Shown piece by piece: positions 5,517 to 6,398 of a stretch of 6,398 nucleotides of DNA. Both the position numbers and the translations under genes were made by a program. Numbering within the stretch: the stretch's first letter is position 1; each line of letters opens with the position of its first letter. Source of the stretch: Clostridium sp. UBA6758 (GTDB lineage: Bacteria; Bacillota; Clostridia; Clostridiales; Clostridiaceae); assembly GCA_002453475.1 (NCBI GenBank), contig DKGY01000054.1, positions 70,341 to 76,738 on the forward strand. The letters are read 5' to 3'. The notes under the pieces were generated by a model. That model searched no databases, was not told the DNA's origin, and saw only the letters and a program-made list of their open reading frames with translations.

Positions 5517-6398
5517 ATGTATTTTAATGACTCTATTGATGATGTTATAGGTAAGTTTAACACCAATCCAGATACTGGTCTTACTTCATCTCAAGTTGAG
5601 GAAATTAGGTCCAAGTATGGATCTAATAAACTGGCATCTAAAAAGAAGAAAACTAAAGTCCAACTATTTTTTGCACAACTAAATGATATCCTAATTTATA
5701 TCCTTATAGTTGCAGCTATACTATCTGTAGTTGTAGGAAAAGAAATTAGTGATGCAATTATTATCGGTATTGTTATTCTGGTTAATGCAACAGTTGGAAT
5801 GATTCAAGAGTCTAAAGCCGAGAAGGCCCTTGATGCATTAAAGGAATTATCAACACCAAAGGCTATAGTAAAGCGTAATGGAGAGTTAGTAGAAATTCCT
5901 TCTGAGGAAGTAGTACCTGGAGATGTAATTATTATTGATGCAGGTAGATTTATTCCTTGTGATATCCGTCTTATAGAAAGTGCTAACCTTAAGGTAGAAG
6001 AATCTGCTCTTACTGGTGAATCTGTTCCTGTAGACAAGGATGCAAATCTTATCCTTGAAGATGAAAAAGTATCTCTTGGTGATAAAAAGAACATGGTATT
6101 TATGTCTACCTTAGCTACCTATGGTAGAGCTACAGGTATCGCTGTAGCTACAGGTATGAAAACTGAAATTGGTAAAATAGCTAAAATGCTTGATGAAGGT
6201 GAAAACGAGCTTACACCTCTCCAAAAGAAACTGGAACAACTTGGAAAAGTATTAGGTATTGCCGCAATTGGTATATGTGCTGTTATGTTTGCAGTAGGTT
6301 TATTCCAAGGTAGAGCGGTTACTGAAATGTTCATGATTTCTATCAGCCTTGCCGTTGCAGCTATTCCTGAAGGTCTTGCAGCTATCGTAACTATAGTT
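5517..6398 (+). CDS. P2-type (SERCA/PMCA-like) cation-transporting ATPase, 5' part only
   Basis: The 294 codons seen are the N-terminal third of a P-type ATPase that pumps cations across the membrane using ATP through a phospho-Asp intermediate. In order: an N-terminal cation-ATPase domain (about 3-50); membrane helices 1 and 2 (about 57-73 and 78-96); the actuator domain with PGD (134-136) and the dephosphorylation motif TGES (166-169); helix 3 (about 245-264); and helix 4 with PEGL (284-287), the metal-site motif of type II pumps. The DKTGT phosphorylation site and nucleotide-binding domain lie beyond the right edge. PEGL, rather than the CPC-type motif of heavy-metal pumps, points to Ca2+, Mn2+ or related ions. 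The upstream riboswitch favours Mn2+ export, as known for riboswitch-controlled homologues in lactococci and pneumococci. GAGGTGA at 5506-5512 supports the ATG at 5517. The family call is firm; the ion is inferred. Confidence 0.95.
   Translation, partial: MYFNDSIDDVIGKFNTNPDTGLTSSQVEEIRSKYGSNKLASKKKKTKVQLFFAQLNDILIYILIVAAILSVVVGKEISDAIIIGIVILVNATVGMIQESKAEKALDALKELSTPKAIVKRNGELVEIPSEEVVPGDVIIIDAGRFIPCDIRLIESANLKVEESALTGESVPVDKDANLILEDEKVSLGDKKNMVFMSTLATYGRATGIAVATGMKTEIGKIAKMLDEGENELTPLQKKLEQLGKVLGIAAIGICAVMFAVGLFQGRAVTEMFMISISLAVAAIPEGLAAIVTIV

Noticed and set aside
5804..6094. Minus-strand 96-codon Ser/Arg-rich frame
   Set aside because: It is antisense to the actuator domain of the ATPase; its composition is that of a shadow frame.
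6119..6334. Minus-strand 71-codon frame
   Set aside because: It is antisense to the ATPase helix 3 region with no independent support.

Overview
The window looks like chromosome from a low-GC Firmicute, most likely a member of the Clostridia. It has strongly A+T-biased codon use, consensus SigA-type promoters, strong AGGAGG-type ribosome binding sites, a YaaR-family protein, paired short chromate-transporter-family genes, and a yybP-ykoY-type riboswitch in front of a P-type ATPase. The genus assignment is inferred from sequence style and gene content only. Nothing mobile, phage-like or CRISPR-like is visible.

Layout. Positions 1-479 (minus strand) hold a TetR-family repressor that runs off the left edge. 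Its promoter is near consensus, and a perfect 8-bp-arm palindrome covers the expected transcription start, so it probably represses itself. Positions 480-760 are intergenic and also carry an AT-rich dyad and a promoter for the next unit. Positions 761-3412 are a probable two-gene operon: a flavin reductase-like protein with an unusual lysine-rich tail, then glutamine-dependent NAD+ synthetase (nadE). A hairpin at 3435-3467 separates this unit from the convergent gene yaaR (minus strand, 3550-3972). Divergent from yaaR is a tightly coupled pair of short chromate-transporter-family proteins (4073-5188). A 328-nt gap (5189-5516) then carries a promoter, a probable Mn2+ riboswitch of the yybP-ykoY class and its intrinsic terminator. 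It ends in the start of a P2-type cation-transporting ATPase that runs off the right edge.

How the parts work together. The most informative system is 5200-6398. The 3' strand of the riboswitch's closing helix P1 (5332-5338) is also part of the 5' arm of a 13-bp terminator (5330-5364). The two folds exclude each other, so ligand binding should favour read-through into the ATPase, giving an ON switch. Established knowledge of this riboswitch class makes Mn2+ the likely ligand and Mn2+ (or Mn2+/Ca2+) export the likely ATPase role. The flavin reductase-nadE pair links a flavoprotein to NAD+ supply by position only. The repressor's main target, if it has one besides itself, probably lies beyond the left edge, because its palindrome was not found elsewhere in the window. 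Overall this is an ordinary housekeeping and transport region with one clear RNA regulatory device. I found no convincing wholly new system.
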